Source: Plasmodiophora brassicae
Lineage: Eukaryota > Endomyxa > Phytomyxea > Plasmodiophorida > Plasmodiophoridae
DNA length: 64,000 nucleotides
Assembly (NCBI GenBank): GCA_039704465.1
Contig: JASFAU010000005.1
Span: forward strand, 1,054,001 to 1,118,000
Reading direction: 5' to 3'
Below the pieces are notes generated by a model. The model was not told the DNA's origin. It was given only the letters and a program-made list of their open reading frames with translations, and made no database searches. Numbering within the stretch: the stretch's first letter is position 1; every line of letters begins with the position of its first letter. Of the stretch, positions 47,037 through 57,806 are shown in pieces. Made by a program: the position numbers and the translations under genes.

Positions 47037-47400
47037 TCACATCCCCGGATTACGGGTTCGATAGCGACGTGCCTGGTTGCTGGCGATTCCTGGCAAAGTT
47101 GTTGGGTCTTCGCAGCAGCCTCCTTTCATCATCTCCTCACGATGAACTGTTTCCAAAGCCCTTTCCCCTTGCGTGAATTGTGTCACGACGTCCGCCAAAC
47201 CCAAACGGCTGGCAGCAACAGTCGCCTCTCTGACAGCGTACATCCGGTCTGAAATTCCCGTTGGTGATCGTCGCTAAAGAACTGTTCTCGACGCGGCGAC
47301 GCGACTCGCCTTCCTGCCATGTCGTAGGTCCTTGTCCTGGAGCTCGAATCCAGGTATGCCTTTCGGACGAGTTCTCAGCGATACGTTGCATGGTCGGGAC
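47037..47400 (-). CDS. hypothetical small protein, exon structure uncertain
   Basis: The minus-strand frame ending at 47037 reads RMYAVREATVAASRLGLADV and onward through HREEMMKGGCCED to a basic C-terminus, and looks coding. An upstream basic segment (RPKGIPGFELQDKDLRHGRK, around 47310-47370) is in another frame and could be joined through an intron ending in CTTTAG. No family recognised; it might instead be part of an unseen upstream region of copy B, which starts 180 bp downstream. Confidence 0.35.
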
Positions 47401-47522
47401 AGGGCTCGGCGTCTAATAAAGTCACCTATTAGGTGTGCAGGTTTCGACCGTTGGGATCCTGGCGAGTGATGTCGTCGCAGAACTCGTCCACAGTAGTACC
47501 ACAACAGGGCTTGCAAGCGCCT

Positions 47523-48694
47523 TTATCCATACGTTGTCGCCGGCTTCAGGTCCAAGAGATCAAATGCTAATCGGACGAGATCTTCACCAGTCTGGATGTT
47601 GTATGATGCGACTGACGATGGGACCTGTACCGCCCCCGCATAACGACCATAGATGTCCTGTGTCCACGACGGGAGAAACCAAAACCTGACCATGGACGAG
47701 TAAGTACGGTTCGGGGTGTAAACGTACGAGCGATAACTTATACTTCTGGAACGGCGTGAGGTAAATCAGATCGCCCGAGTTCTCGTAGAGGGGATCGGTT
47801 GCCGCGGCAATTGACGTAGATGCGCCTTGGTCGGTGTTAAGGAACACAACGCTCGCCAGCGTCTTGAAGAGCGATCGCAGCGGTTCGAAAAGGAACGACC
47901 GCCAGATGTCAGAATTTACAGGCCCAGGGTTTAGTGTTATCGACGTCACACCGTCACGTTCTGTTCGGGTACGTTGGCAGTGATACGTGTACAGGATCTG
48001 AGCGAGCTTTCTACAAAGCAGCAGATAGTAAGAACGACATTTCGTATCCGGGGAATACAACGAACGATGTCCCATATGATTGCGTAAGGCTGAAGCGGGT
48101 CGCACGGACGAAGAAATTCGTCGCTCCAAGACGATGAATAACTGATGACACGTGGACAACACGCGACGGTGCCGATTTGACAAGCATGGGCCATAGAAGT
48201 TCAGTCAGCAGCACATGCGACAGGAAGTTGACCTACGATAAACGATACAGTAAGAAACAAAGACTGCCAGAAACGCATAAGCGCTGCCGTCTAAAACCTG
48301 GAATAGAAGTTCATACCCATCGACAGTGATCGATTCCTTGTTTCCAGCCAGCCCAGCATTGTTAACTAGAATCTGTTCCAGAGCCTTACTGACCACATGC
48401 AAGCGTTTGGACGCTTCTCCAAGTTACGTGCAGATTGGAAAACTGTGACGAGAACTTCTTGGCGAACGCCCTGACAGTCGACAAATCTTCCAGGTCAACA
48501 TGCATGTAGATCAGCCGCGGCGACGACGCGCCGGCCGCCCGCAGAATATCCCGCTCGATGCACTGCCTAGTCTTGCGTTCGTTCCGGCACGCCAGCACGA
48601 CCGTGTAACCCTTGTCGTACAGCGCTGCCGCCGTCCGCAACCCGATCCCCGACGACGCACCCGTCACGATCGCCACGCAGTCACCGACAGCCAT
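47523..48694 (-). CDS. short-chain dehydrogenase/reductase, retinol-dehydrogenase-like
   Basis: NAD(P)-dependent oxidoreductase of the classical SDR fold. Glycine-rich cofactor motif VTGASSGIG with CRNERKTRQ after beta-2, the MHVDLEDLSTVRAF acidic turn, LVNNAGL, VVHVSSVIHRLG, and the active-site region where SKLAQILYTYH supplies the Lys of YxxxK. Then LNPGPVNSDI, the PG motif. The last exon, joined by a 40-nt intron, begins DIYGRYAGAVQVPSSVASYN and ends at 47523. Start ATG 48694 gives MAVGDCVAIVTGASSG. Some internal splice points, including around the catalytic Tyr (near 48015), were not fixed. Substrate unknown; RDH/WWOX-like members act on retinoids, lipids or steroids. Confidence 0.75.
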
Positions 48695-49060
48695 TTTCCA
48701 GACTGAACCGCTTGTAGGTAAGGCAGTACCAGGTAACGCATTGCTGGCTGCACGGCTGCAGGCCACGCATGGGACCGGATGTGCAGTTGGCAGTCTGACC
48801 CGGACCCGGGGCACATTCGGCGGGCCTGTAACGGGCACCCGCCCCGTGACCTGCAATCCGTCCTATTCAACGATGGCTCGTGCCAGCGCTAATTTCCCTA
48901 ACTGTATCGCCAGACGCCTGTCAACAACGGTAGCGATTGTCCTGTTGCTGCTGATCTGTCACTAAATACCAACGGACGCGCATGCAATAGCGTATTCCGC
49001 GTCGCCAGTAGCCGGTCGCGCGACAAATCCAACATCGGGGGTTGCGGAACTTGTGCCCGA
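48695..49060. other. intergenic region, nothing recognised
   Basis: Upstream of the SDR gene. The minus-strand frame continuing upstream of ATG 48694 is Pro/Arg-rich and lacks support. No RNA gene was recognised. Confidence 0.25.
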
Positions 49061-49067
49061 GAAATCG

Positions 49068-49491
49068 TCATTGTCCACCACGAACCGGTCGCGTCAGCAG
49101 CGGTAGTCTTGTGGGATGCATGTCTGTGTTACGACCTGCACACGCGCTTGTGGCCCCGGAAGATCTCCCTCCGTCGTGCGCGGAGGCAAACGGGTTCCGG
49201 ATAGCCAACTCAAAGGTATCGCTCCGTTTCATTAGCAGATTCGTCCACCCGAGTTGCCATTCGACCATAATTGTCGCATAGCGTTATTGAAACGGCATTC
49301 GCGTGGAGAGAAGAAAATCGAAGACCTGCGGGCGACGACATTCGGCAACGGACGTCAGCTCGCGAAGTCTGCCACTGTCGCAGCACGCGAATCCCCATAG
49401 CATCAAGGGGCATTTCCCGGCGTCCATTGACGTTCCACAGCGCTGCGCAGGAGAACGCATCGATCACCTCCCTGAGCGTGTGCGGCTCCAA
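49068..49491 (-). CDS. doubtful hypothetical gene
   Basis: Two minus-strand frames, 49210-49491 and 49068-49268, have coding-like composition (LREVIDAFSCAALWNVNGRR; VSITLCDNYGRMATRVDE) and could be joined. But the longer frame has no ATG at its 5' end and a stop lies just upstream. No domain recognised. It may be a decayed gene. Confidence 0.2.
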
Positions 49492-49727
49492 AGTTCACCA
49501 CTGCACGTAGCCAGCCACACTACCAACTCCAGTGATCGTTGTGTCTTCCAGCTGTGGCATCCGCGAGTCCGAGCTTCTCTGGCTACATGGCGTATGCCCT
49601 AGTATCGTGCCTCTTACAGGGTACTGCAGTACGCCACACCTTAGTAGCACCTATATATGATCTAAGGTAGATTAACGGTACGATCGCCACAGTGGATCTA
49701 TCTGCCGTGGCGTCACCTCCGTCGGTC

Positions 49728-51277
49728 ATGACGGCCTGTGCTGACCTGTTGGCGCTGGGGATGCTACTTTGCCTAGCAGGTACTCATGTTGTTGTTAGCG
49801 GCGCACTGTTGTTTCCATGGGCGTCACCCGGAAGTTCGCTTGCTGAAGTGTCGCTGTATACCCCACCGTTGACGTCTTTCTGGGCCCTCAGCCCGCGGAT
49901 TCCAACAACACCAGGAGCGGGCCCCTTGTGCTTTTCAACGGGGACATGTGCAAACCAGCGTCAATGTACGCTCCAGGCAGTATTATCATCGTTACGTCTG
50001 AGGCGGCCGCGGCCGCCGCATGCTCCTATGAAGCCCAATACCTCGCTCTGTACGCCACTGGAGCATCCACTGTCATAAGTGAGTTTCGCAATGCGTTTCT
50101 TGGGTAAGCAGCATCACATCTGACGTACCGTCCAATAGCACCATTCATCGGCATCGTACCATCGGTCCACTTTTACGCCACTGACGGGTCTCGCGGCGCC
50201 CAGACTCGCCATCTGCCAATGCTATTCCTTCAAGCCGGGCCTACGAACGATGTGTACAGCACCCTCATGAATGATGCGCCAGGGAAGAACGCCACCGTCC
50301 TGCCCGACGTCAACGTTTGGCAGGCCACGCTCGCGTCCTGGTACTACCAGCTATTCGTTCGGTTCCTGCCGAGCACTGTCCTGATTGGGTCGGGTGTGGC
50401 GTCTTCCATTTTCTTTGCTGCCCATATGCGCATCATCGACGAGAAGTACAAGATTGCTGTTCCAGTGGACAGACGGTCGTTACGTCGCTGGGCAGCATTC
50501 CATCAAAAGGAGATTGGCCACCCGCACATCGTCCTCGCCGTCGAGATGATAACAGCCACAGTATCCGGTGCTGTATTAGCCATTGATGGTTTCTACAGCA
50601 CATCGAACCTGCCGTATCCGGTCGTGCAATACTTCATAACCCTTCTCAGCGGCTGGAGTTTCGCCGCTTCTCTGCTATCGGCATCGGTTTGGATTCGACA
50701 CCTGTCGCGTGTCGTCGAGTCGAAAACGCTGCTGACTCGTATCCTACGGGGGGATAAACGCATCGCGTTCATCCTACTGGCCGTCGTCCCAATTGCAATT
50801 GACACGGTGGCTAGCGTCTTCTTTGCAATACCGATCAACGCACCCATTGTTGCAACGATCGTCTCCGCCGTCATCTTCCTGTTGCAGTTAGTTGTCAGTC
50901 TGCATGTCCTCGTTGGCGTTCTGCGTTACTACTGGACGGCCAGGAACGTTCGTTTAAAAACATCGCGGGCTGTCGCCGGGCCTGGCGAACGCATGGACAC
51001 GATTCTGCTCCGACTGAGTCGCTGTGCCCTGGGTATGTCCTTGTCGATGATCCTGCTCTGCACTGGGACCGCACTGATGGCGGTCTCCTCAACCTTTATG
51101 TATACTCCATCGGGATGGACCACGTGTTTCTCGTTGTCGTACAATGGACGTGCACTGGACAGCGCCTTCCGAGTCGCCATGTTCAAACCTCGAACTACAC
51201 GACGGTCAGCGGCATCCAGTGTCGCCAGCATCGTGCCGAAGACGGACCGTACCGGTCCCAAGAAAGAACCCGCTTGA
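49728..51277 (+). CDS. PA-domain-like ectodomain plus multi-pass membrane protein, 481 aa
   Basis: A signal peptide (DLLALGMLLCLAGTHVVVSG) precedes a roughly 140-residue lumenal/extracellular part. After two introns (49848-49891, 50079-50138) that part reads GPLVLFNGDMCKP, YLALYATGASTVI and RHLPMLFLQAG, resembling a protease-associated (PA) domain. Then come six clear transmembrane segments between about residues 215 and 440 (for example TVLIGSGVASSIFFA, IAFILLAVVPIAIDTVASVF, VSAVIFLLQLVVSLHVLVGV) and a short basic cytoplasmic tail. A seventh helix is possible near the tail. It could be a receptor-like or sorting protein of the endomembrane system; I know no named family with exactly this layout. 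A TATATAT element at 49652-49658 lies 70 nt upstream. Confidence 0.65.
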
Positions 51278-51358
51278 GTCACAATCAAACTCGTCCCAAG
51301 CGTCGGTCACTAGGGGTAACGTCTGACACACACGTAATACAGGCTGGATGGGAGTTTA

Positions 51359-52398
51359 TTAGGACAGCGTAGGGGATGTATTCTGGGGGCGCTTATAGGC
51401 AAGGTGCTTTGCTTTGCGGTAGATGGCCAATATTTCCGAGACACGAACGTCGCTGTTCATGTCGTCCATGGTCGGCTTGCGCTGATGCTGTTTGACGAAC
51501 TTTTGCTGCCACTCCGAGAGCTCGTGCTTGATGCCCGCTCTGATGGTGGTGACATCGTGTTCACTGAACGGCCAGTCGGAATCCTTCGAACTGTCTTTCC
51601 GAATGGCTTCGTAAGCGCATAACTGGAGCGGTTTGCGACTCACCCATCCGTCTTCCTGTTTGGATACAAGAAGTAGGGTCTGCTCGGTATTGCGCCAGCC
51701 AACTGGGACCAGCAGGCATCCGTTGTTGGCCAGCATCTCAATCCAGGCACTTGGGACCGCGTCAACACAACCACCCACCTGAACACCACAATATCAGTTG
51801 ATGACGAAGCGTACTGTTCAGTGTAACGAACATGGATGCAGTCAAACTGCTCTACAGGCTGCCATGTTAGGGCATTATCACAAACCCAATGGACTCCGTT
51901 ATCCCTCTTGGACGCGAATGCGATTACTTCCGGGCAGATGTCAAGCCCTGGCAAACACCGCGAATTGGTATACAGTGCGGTACCGTATTTGTGATTTTAT
52001 ACATACCGGTGACGTCAGCACCCATTTCTTTCATCATGGATGCAATAGCGCCCTGCACAAACGGCAGGTCAGACCTAGAAGGATGCACTCCGCGATGATT
52101 GACGTACTGTTCCAGTTCCAATGTCAAGGGCTCTCTTGCCAGGTGCTATGTGCTCCTGCAGGTGTTCGAGAGCCGTCACTTGCATTGAAGGGGAGCAGAG
52201 CCTACTGCTCGGCCCGCAAGCCACCGCGACGTCGCCGTACAGAATCGGTTCCGGATCCTTGGCAGGCACATACGCCGTTGGCACGAACTCCGCCCGATCG
52301 ATGGCGGCGAACGCACGCCTGACCCGTTCCGATCGCAGCAACCCACAAGCCGTCAGCTTGTCGACCAGTTCAGCATGCGATTTCGCACCGCCTTTCAT
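51359..52398 (-). CDS. protein-L-isoaspartate O-methyltransferase
   Basis: SAM-dependent repair enzyme that methylates isoaspartyl residues. MKGGAKSHAELVDKL then RVRRAFAAIDRAEFVP, ILYGDVAVACG and ALEHLQEHIAPGKRALDIGTG (motif I of the methyltransferase fold). A middle exon has the glycine/acidic CPEVIAFA region, then VPSAWIEMLANNGCLLVPVG. The C-terminal extension of about 80 residues beyond the conserved core is charged and ends at 51359. Introns occur near 52100, 51990 and 51790 but were not all fixed. ATG 52398 lies 30 nt downstream of a TATATA element, so the leader must be extremely short. Confidence 0.75.
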
Positions 52399-52422
52399 TG
52401 ACAATACCGTCAACGACTGCGA

Positions 52423-52428
52423 TATATA
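52423..52428. promoter_or_regulatory. TATATA element in a divergent promoter
   Basis: Self-complementary TATATA, 30 nt before the ATG of the isoaspartate methyltransferase (-) and 58 nt before the ATG of the small plus-strand gene at 52486. Being palindromic, it could serve both. Confidence 0.4.
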
Positions 52429-52485
52429 CACAGTGGAAACAAGCGGCTCGCACCAGCGCCATACTGCCTCGACAGGCTCAGCAGC

Positions 52486-52737
52486 ATGTCGTCGGAGACG
52501 GATGTCATGACCGTCATGCGCTGCCGCGCCGCCAGCCGAGACGCCACGCGACGCATCATGGCCGGCGCCCCAATCCACAGGGTGTACCGCGTCCCCTCCG
52601 CAACCCTTCCAATAACCAAATGGCCGCACGTCCCACTACGTTACGGGGCCGCCAAGTCCACGAGGCAGCTACTGGCAACTGCAGTTCTGACTGATGCGCA
52701 CAGTGGTAGAAATTTCATTCAACGTGATAGCATATGA
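52486..52737 (+). CDS. possible small (mitochondrial?) protein
   Basis: ATG-initiated frame of 83 codons with a basic, alanine-rich N-terminus (VMRCRAASRDATRRIMAG). Alternatively, a 55-nt intron with typical ends (GTCCCA...TGCAG, from 52627) would shorten it to about 49 residues ending KWPHF. Either product resembles small inner-membrane or respiratory-chain subunits, but I cannot match one. Confidence 0.35.
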   Translation: MSSETDVMTVMRCRAASRDATRRIMAGAPIHRVYRVPSATLPITKWPHVPLRYGAAKSTRQLLATAVLTDAHSGRNFIQRDSI

Positions 52738-52814
52738 TGGCGTAGGGATAGTCGCGCCCGCAACGTTACGAGCGGAACGGGGAGCCGAGGTTTGACAATT
52801 GGGGGAGGGGCCGT

Positions 52815-53884
52815 CTAGATATGTTTGAACCGGGACTCGAAGGCGGCGACGGCGTCGCGGGCCAGCTGTTGGTCCCGTGAGGTGAAGCAGAGCTGGGTGG
52901 TGTAGCTGGGAGGGTCTCCCTGCGACATTTTCGGGTACGATCCGATTTCAACCTGTCATCAATCATGTGGGGTCGTCCGCGACCTGGACGAAAAAGCTTA
53001 CGGTTGGGAATTCTGACTGGACTTCGGCGAGACAGTCGGCGATCTCGGATTCGCCGACTGCCAGATTCAGCGATAGCCGGTGGAATTTACCGGTTCCGCA
53101 GTCCAGCTGTGCCAGGATGGATTTGACCATGGACTCAAACAGGGACGGGATACCTGGAAGGATGAATACGTTGCGGACCTGAACAGCAGGCACCCAAAGC
53201 CCGGGCGTGCTGATGATCTTGTCGGCAGGATACGGCAACGTTGCCATTCTCATGTGCGCTAAGCGATCATGTGTCACAACACGTCGCATGGTGAAGAAGC
53301 GGCTAGGAATTTAACCGCTGTTTAGCTTGACGCCTCTACTGGCATAATACGCTCGCATAGATTCTACAGTGGGGTGATGCACTTCGAGCGATAACCCGAA
53401 CGCCTGCCTGATTGCCTCGTACTGCGAACAGCATCATCAGACTCGGCAACCGAAAGACCGGCTTTGTGCCACTTAAACCGTTATGTCATCCTGATAGCAA
53501 GAAATACAGTGTTAGATACATACGCCAGAGACCAGCTATTCGGCGCAGCTACAAAGGCATACATGAGTGCATCCGATGCCCCCACTTGTAAAGACCTGCT
53601 TGACACAGATACGATCAGCAGCGTGCATTGGGAGGAACGCATACGAGATGAAGCCGCACATAGTCGAATGACGATGAAAGACGGCGTACCGTGCTGGATA
53701 TATCATCAATGAGATCGGGAATCGTCTCAATCCGAGCGAACCGCACGCCCTGGTCGAATAGCGTCCGCGCTAGATAATACGAATTCGTGTCTTTCGTCTT
53801 GCCGGACAGGACCTCGTTACCAATGATGACCGCCGCCGCCTGGGGAATGCGACCGCGGGCGACAGTGGACGCCCAACGCTGCAT
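52815..53884 (-). CDS. MoCF/CinA-type protein, like the N-terminal domain of FAD synthase
   Basis: Molybdopterin-binding-fold protein of the CinA/FLAD1-N type, 256 residues. AAAVIIGNEVLSGKTKDTNS, then TSGGIGCTHDDIT, HHPTVESMRAYY, MATLPYPADKI and NVFILPGIPSLF match the family in order. The C-terminus is VEIGSYPKM, ending AFESRFKHI. Five introns (64, 72, 57, 57, 49 nt) keep the frame. Eukaryotic FAD synthases often fuse this domain to a PAPS-reductase-type catalytic domain; that domain is absent here, so the protein may be a FAD or nicotinamide-nucleotide hydrolase or a stand-alone subunit. Confidence 0.75.
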
Positions 53885-54175
53885 GAGAGGCGTCAGCAGC
53901 GCCGCGTGTGGGACGACGACAGAGCTTTAGTCCCACGGAATTACCCACACAGGCCGCGATGCGGGGGGGGCCGGGGCGTAACCGCACAGATCGCAGTGCC
54001 CTCCAAAACGCGTCATGCAAAGCTCTGTAGCTCCAGTGCCACAAAAGTTGGAAAGCAGGTCCAAATATTTGGACGTGGTTCGGTCAAAAACTCGGTCCCA
54101 TCCAGTGGTAACTTGTCGATGATGTCGCTGACGCCGTGGCGGATGCCGTACAGGTGCTACGAAGTACCTGCCGCG

Positions 54176-54490
54176 ATGTCGACACGGCTGATACTGACGC
54201 TGGCGGCGATAGCGTGCGGAGCGGCATTGACATCTTCGGTACGGTTCGATGAGAATGGAGATTTCATCAGCGAGGGCGACGACCTGCCTCCAAACAGCGC
54301 TGTAGACTCGGAGATGGAGAGGCTGACGAACGGGCACCCTGTCAACCGGTATGATGCAGACGGTGTCCGCTACCCGCGTTCCAGCAGACAAAACCTGCGA
54401 GAACGAGGACAGGTTATTCAACGCGACGTTTTCGCCGCACTGGCACTCGCCAACAAGACTGACGCGATCGCACATATACCGTTACGATGA
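54176..54490 (+). CDS. small secreted protein, 104 aa
   Basis: ATG 54176 starts STRLILTLAAIACGAALTSS, a typical signal peptide. It is followed by an acidic, then basic, mature part of about 80 residues without cysteines. No domain recognised. Single exon. The frame is open upstream but the signal peptide marks this start. Confidence 0.45.
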   Translation: MSTRLILTLAAIACGAALTSSVRFDENGDFISEGDDLPPNSAVDSEMERLTNGHPVNRYDADGVRYPRSSRQNLRERGQVIQRDVFAALALANKTDAIAHIPLR

Positions 54491-54549
54491 TTCGGGGACA
54501 ATGTAACAGAGAATTATTCCGCCGCTGAATGATCTTTGAGTGGTTTGTT

Positions 54550-55581
54550 TCAGCGTCCTGGTCGCAGGTACAGAGCGCCGATATGGACGGTCTGGAACCG
54601 GGATTTAGCATACCGCTCCAGATCAAGTTCGCGGTCTTCCGCTAACAGGGCTTCCATATCGAGCACGGACCCTCCAACAATATTATACGTGGGGTTCTGT
54701 CCATTACATAGTAATGTCAGTTCAAGAACGGAAGTGCTCTTGGGACGCGGGCATCACCTGGTAGACATCCTGGACTCGGTTCACAGTGATGATGGACATA
54801 GTCGCTTCTAACGGGCAAGCACTAAACGGGTATTCCGCGGAAGGAAACAGCCCCAGCTTGCCCAAAGCCTCGTTTCCATGAACTTCGAGTTTGTTCGGAT
54901 GGGACCGTTCGGAAGGCGAAAGACTATCCATAACCTTAATGCAACAGTCAGTCAGTACTCGAGTGACGCCACATAACGGACAACATGTACACTTGCCTGG
55001 CGCGCGGTCTTTGTTCGGTAGAAGCATCCGCTAAGGTCCCATTCGTAACACCACTCACTAGTGCCTGCATACCCAATGTGAACTGCGACGCAACAGGGAA
55101 GCATGTCTAACCAACCAAGAACTGGAAGGTACTGGTAATGCGTGCCGCGATCAAAGAGTGGCGGCACCTGAACAGGTCCATCTCGATTAAAGCTTCTGGT
55201 GATGTTCTTGTGCAGTCGAAGATGAAACGCCAAGCACTGCGACTCGCACCCGCCCAACGCTTTCGCGACGGTACCCAGCGAAAATTCCCGGTAAAACACA
55301 CAGTCGTCGACGACGAAAAAGACAACGTGAGAGTGCACATTTAGCACCGCATCGAGCAGCACCTGGAACGTTTCACGTTCACGTTCGCGGTGGAACGTCA
55401 CCATCGGAAACAATCGCGCCAGTCGCTTGTACGACTCCGCCAACCCTGCCGTAGACGCCGCATAGATAACGTGGACGTCGATCGCCTGCCCGTCGAGGCG
55501 CATACACGCCTGCATCGACGTCAGGCAGGCGCGCAGCTGGAACGCTCGGTCCTTGGAGAACGCCACGCACAGGAACTGCAT
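54550..55581 (-). CDS. glycosyltransferase-like protein with a GC-AG intron
   Basis: 302 residues. The N-terminus FLCVAFSKDRAFQLRACLTS and the acidic FFVVDDCVFYREFSL resemble the nucleotide-sugar and metal-binding parts of family-2-like glycosyltransferases. The second half carries HPNKLEVHGNEALG, ITVNRVQDVYQNPTYN and AEDRELDLERYA, a pattern I know from uncharacterised glycosyltransferase-like proteins. Two introns are needed. The first (54935-54996, 62 nt) begins GCAAGT after CAG and ends in TTAAG, a GC-AG intron; the GT four bases inside gives an immediate stop. The second is a normal 61-nt GT-AG intron. No signal peptide. A TATAAA box is about 70 nt upstream. Confidence 0.6.
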
Positions 55582-55739
55582 TGCGAATGCCGAACGCGCG
55601 CGTTGCGCGTCGCCGTAACATAATCCCCCGCACTGTGTGGGGACCCTGTTTATAGAACGGGCCGTGCGCTAATTTGTTGCCACTTGGCAACTTGGCGCAG
55701 GTCAAGGGCAAGGCAGACCTGAACGCGTGTTCGTCCACG
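55582..55739. promoter_or_regulatory. divergent promoter between the glycosyltransferase-like and SETD3-like genes
   Basis: 158 bp between the two start codons. CTGTTTATAGAACG near 55647-55660 reads as TATAAAC on the minus strand, about 70 nt before the glycosyltransferase ATG, and as TTTATAG on the plus strand, about 90 nt before the ATG at 55740. Confidence 0.35.
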
Positions 55740-57119
55740 ATGTCAGCGAGATGCAGGAGCGCGGCGAGTAACGGGCTGACGCCCGGCGAATGCGATGTGC
55801 TCGAGGAGGTGGTCCGGTCGCTGGAGCAGACGACGCCGCTCGATGGGCTGAAGGCCGTCGAGCCGCTGCTCGACCGCCTGTCTCAGATTCAACCGCCGTT
55901 GCAGTCACCATCAGAGCCATCACGAGCGAAGGCGCTCGCCGATCTTCAGCAGTGGTTCGCGAAATCGAATCCGTCTGGCGGAGCAGATCAAACCTGGTCG
56001 TTGTCAGCCGACGTGAATGGCGTCAAGGCCTGTCGCGACCTCCCTGCTGGATCGACGTTCATTACCGTCCCGAAGTCCATGATGGTGATGGCCACCGAGT
56101 CAACGGTCGCGATCGACGCGGTCTGCGAGAAGATCCCAAGCGTGGCGCTTACGTTGCAACTGATCCATGAGCGACGAGTCGGCGGCGAATCCCGCTTCGC
56201 GGCCTACATCGCGTCTCTACCGGCCCTGGGAAGCACCGAACTCGACGCGGCAGCGTTCTGGCCCATTTCCCAGATCAAGACGGCGCTGGAGCCGACGACG
56301 GCGTACTCGGGCGCGATCCGAACCCGCCTGTCCACAGTGCAGCATTATGTCTATCTGGTTGGATACGTTGTCCTGCCCCCAGGTTTCACACGCCTATCGT
56401 GGGCGGAATGGTCCTGGGCAAGCGCGATCGTCCTGTCGAGGCAGAACAGCATCGTTCCCGGGACGCTGGCGTTGATCCCGTGCTGGGACATGGCCAATCA
56501 CGATCCTAACGGATGCAGGTCGTTCTACAACGAAGACGGCAACGTTCTTGTTAGCGAGACGTCATCGTCGGTCGCCGCTGACAACCAGATCTTCATCAAC
56601 TACGGCTGCCGCCCTGCCTGGCAACTCGTCGTCTATCAAGGTTTCGTCGGATCGTCGTCCGACTGCGGGTCGTCGCTAATGCGAGCCGCTCTGAACGATC
56701 TCCAGCAACCTCGGGACGATATTGTCAAGCTGCGGTCGATGTTGCTGGAGAAACGTGACATCGCCAATGCTGACATGCAGGTTGGCGACGATGGCAGCGT
56801 CCCTGATGCACTGCTGTGGGCGGCCCGTATCAACAGTCTCGATCGGGAATCGGCAGCGATCGCGCTTCGCAACCCGAACGCATCTTCGGTGTCACCAGCG
56901 AACGAGCGGGCCGCCCTGCTGTCCCTGTTCTACGTGCTCAGCACCAGGTTGGAAGACCGTGAGGCAGTTTGCAAGCAGAACGCGCCAGGGATGGGTGCTG
57001 TGCCCGAACGACGTGCCCATGTCGCCAAGATGCTGACGTCGATGGAGATATCGACGCTGAGGAAGACGATCGGATGGATCCAGGCGAGGATCGCTGAGTG
57101 TGGCAATACATGTAAATGA
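55740..57119 (+). CDS. SET-domain methyltransferase of the SETD3/RuBisCO-LSMT type
   Basis: Single-exon protein of about 459 residues from ATG 55740 (the frame is open upstream only with TTG). GVKACRDLPAGSTFITVP begins the split SET domain. After the iSET helices, LIPCWDMANHDPNG supplies the catalytic NH of the NHxxx motif. FINYGCRPAWQLVVYQGFV gives the YG..R and nucleophile-proximal Tyr region of the SET C-flank. The Rubis-subs-binding C-terminal helices follow. Members methylate actin histidine, elongation factors or other lysines; the actual substrate here is open. Confidence 0.75.
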   Translation: MSARCRSAASNGLTPGECDVLEEVVRSLEQTTPLDGLKAVEPLLDRLSQIQPPLQSPSEPSRAKALADLQQWFAKSNPSGGADQTWSLSADVNGVKACRDLPAGSTFITVPKSMMVMATESTVAIDAVCEKIPSVALTLQLIHERRVGGESRFAAYIASLPALGSTELDAAAFWPISQIKTALEPTTAYSGAIRTRLSTVQHYVYLVGYVVLPPGFTRLSWAEWSWASAIVLSRQNSIVPGTLALIPCWDMANHDPNGCRSFYNEDGNVLVSETSSSVAADNQIFINYGCRPAWQLVVYQGFVGSSSDCGSSLMRAALNDLQQPRDDIVKLRSMLLEKRDIANADMQVGDDGSVPDALLWAARINSLDRESAAIALRNPNASSVSPANERAALLSLFYVLSTRLEDREAVCKQNAPGMGAVPERRAHVAKMLTSMEISTLRKTIGWIQARIAECGNTCK

Positions 57120-57149
57120 GCTCATTGATCAAGCATATACCTTCATTGT

Positions 57150-57806
57150 TCACATCGCATGGCGCTGACGCTCTTGTTTCGCGGCCTCGTCTTCGAGGCG
57201 GCGTTCGCGTTTCGCGGCCTCGAACTTGTCGATGATCTCCTGCTGGTGCACATGGATATCGTCCTTGGGGCGATGTTTCTTGATAATCCCAATGTCAAAG
57301 TCCAGCTCTCGGATGGGGTCCTGATGACCCTCGAACGGATGCACGATCATGTCAATGGTCTCATCGAGAATCCCAATAATGACGTTGAATCGCGCACGAT
57401 CGCCTTCAGTCATGGTCGGCAATTCCAGGTGCTCGCCATCGCCGGCGTCGTGGAACCCCATGGCTTTCAGCAGATCAATCGTGCCGGGAACCGGCATCAG
57501 CCGCTCCTGAATCGCACGTGCCGTCATCTTCAAATGGTGGTACACGGTGTCCTCCTCCGGATGGTGCTGCACGTTCGTCAGGATCTGCTTCAGCAAGCGC
57601 GCGGCGCCCAGCAGCGCGCTCGGGTTCTCGTGCGTCACCAGGACGCGCAGCGCATCGAACACACCACTGTCGCTGACGATCGCCGACATGTTCGGCGGCC
57701 CCACCCACTTCGGATCCATCGCGCCAGACTCTGTGTGTGTGTTTATGAGTGGCTGCAACGCACTTTTGAGCCGCATGTGCCGACCCGACGACTCCGTGGA
57801 TGACAT
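57150..57806 (-). CDS. PUB-domain protein, 218 aa
   Basis: Single exon. The middle is a PUB (PUG) domain: LLGAARLLKQILTNVQHHPE, YHHLKMTARAIQERLMPVPG and TIDLLKAMGF, the helical fold that binds the C-terminal tail of p97/CDC48. Charged helical C-terminus (DKFEAAKRERRLEDEAAKQE). It has no UBX or PNGase domain, so it is probably a minimal p97 cofactor. It ends 30 bp from the convergent SETD3-like gene. Confidence 0.7.
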   Translation of the reverse strand: MSSTESSGRHMRLKSALQPLINTHTESGAMDPKWVGPPNMSAIVSDSGVFDALRVLVTHENPSALLGAARLLKQILTNVQHHPEEDTVYHHLKMTARAIQERLMPVPGTIDLLKAMGFHDAGDGEHLELPTMTEGDRARFNVIIGILDETIDMIVHPFEGHQDPIRELDFDIGIIKKHRPKDDIHVHQQEIIDKFEAAKRERRLEDEAAKQERQRHAM

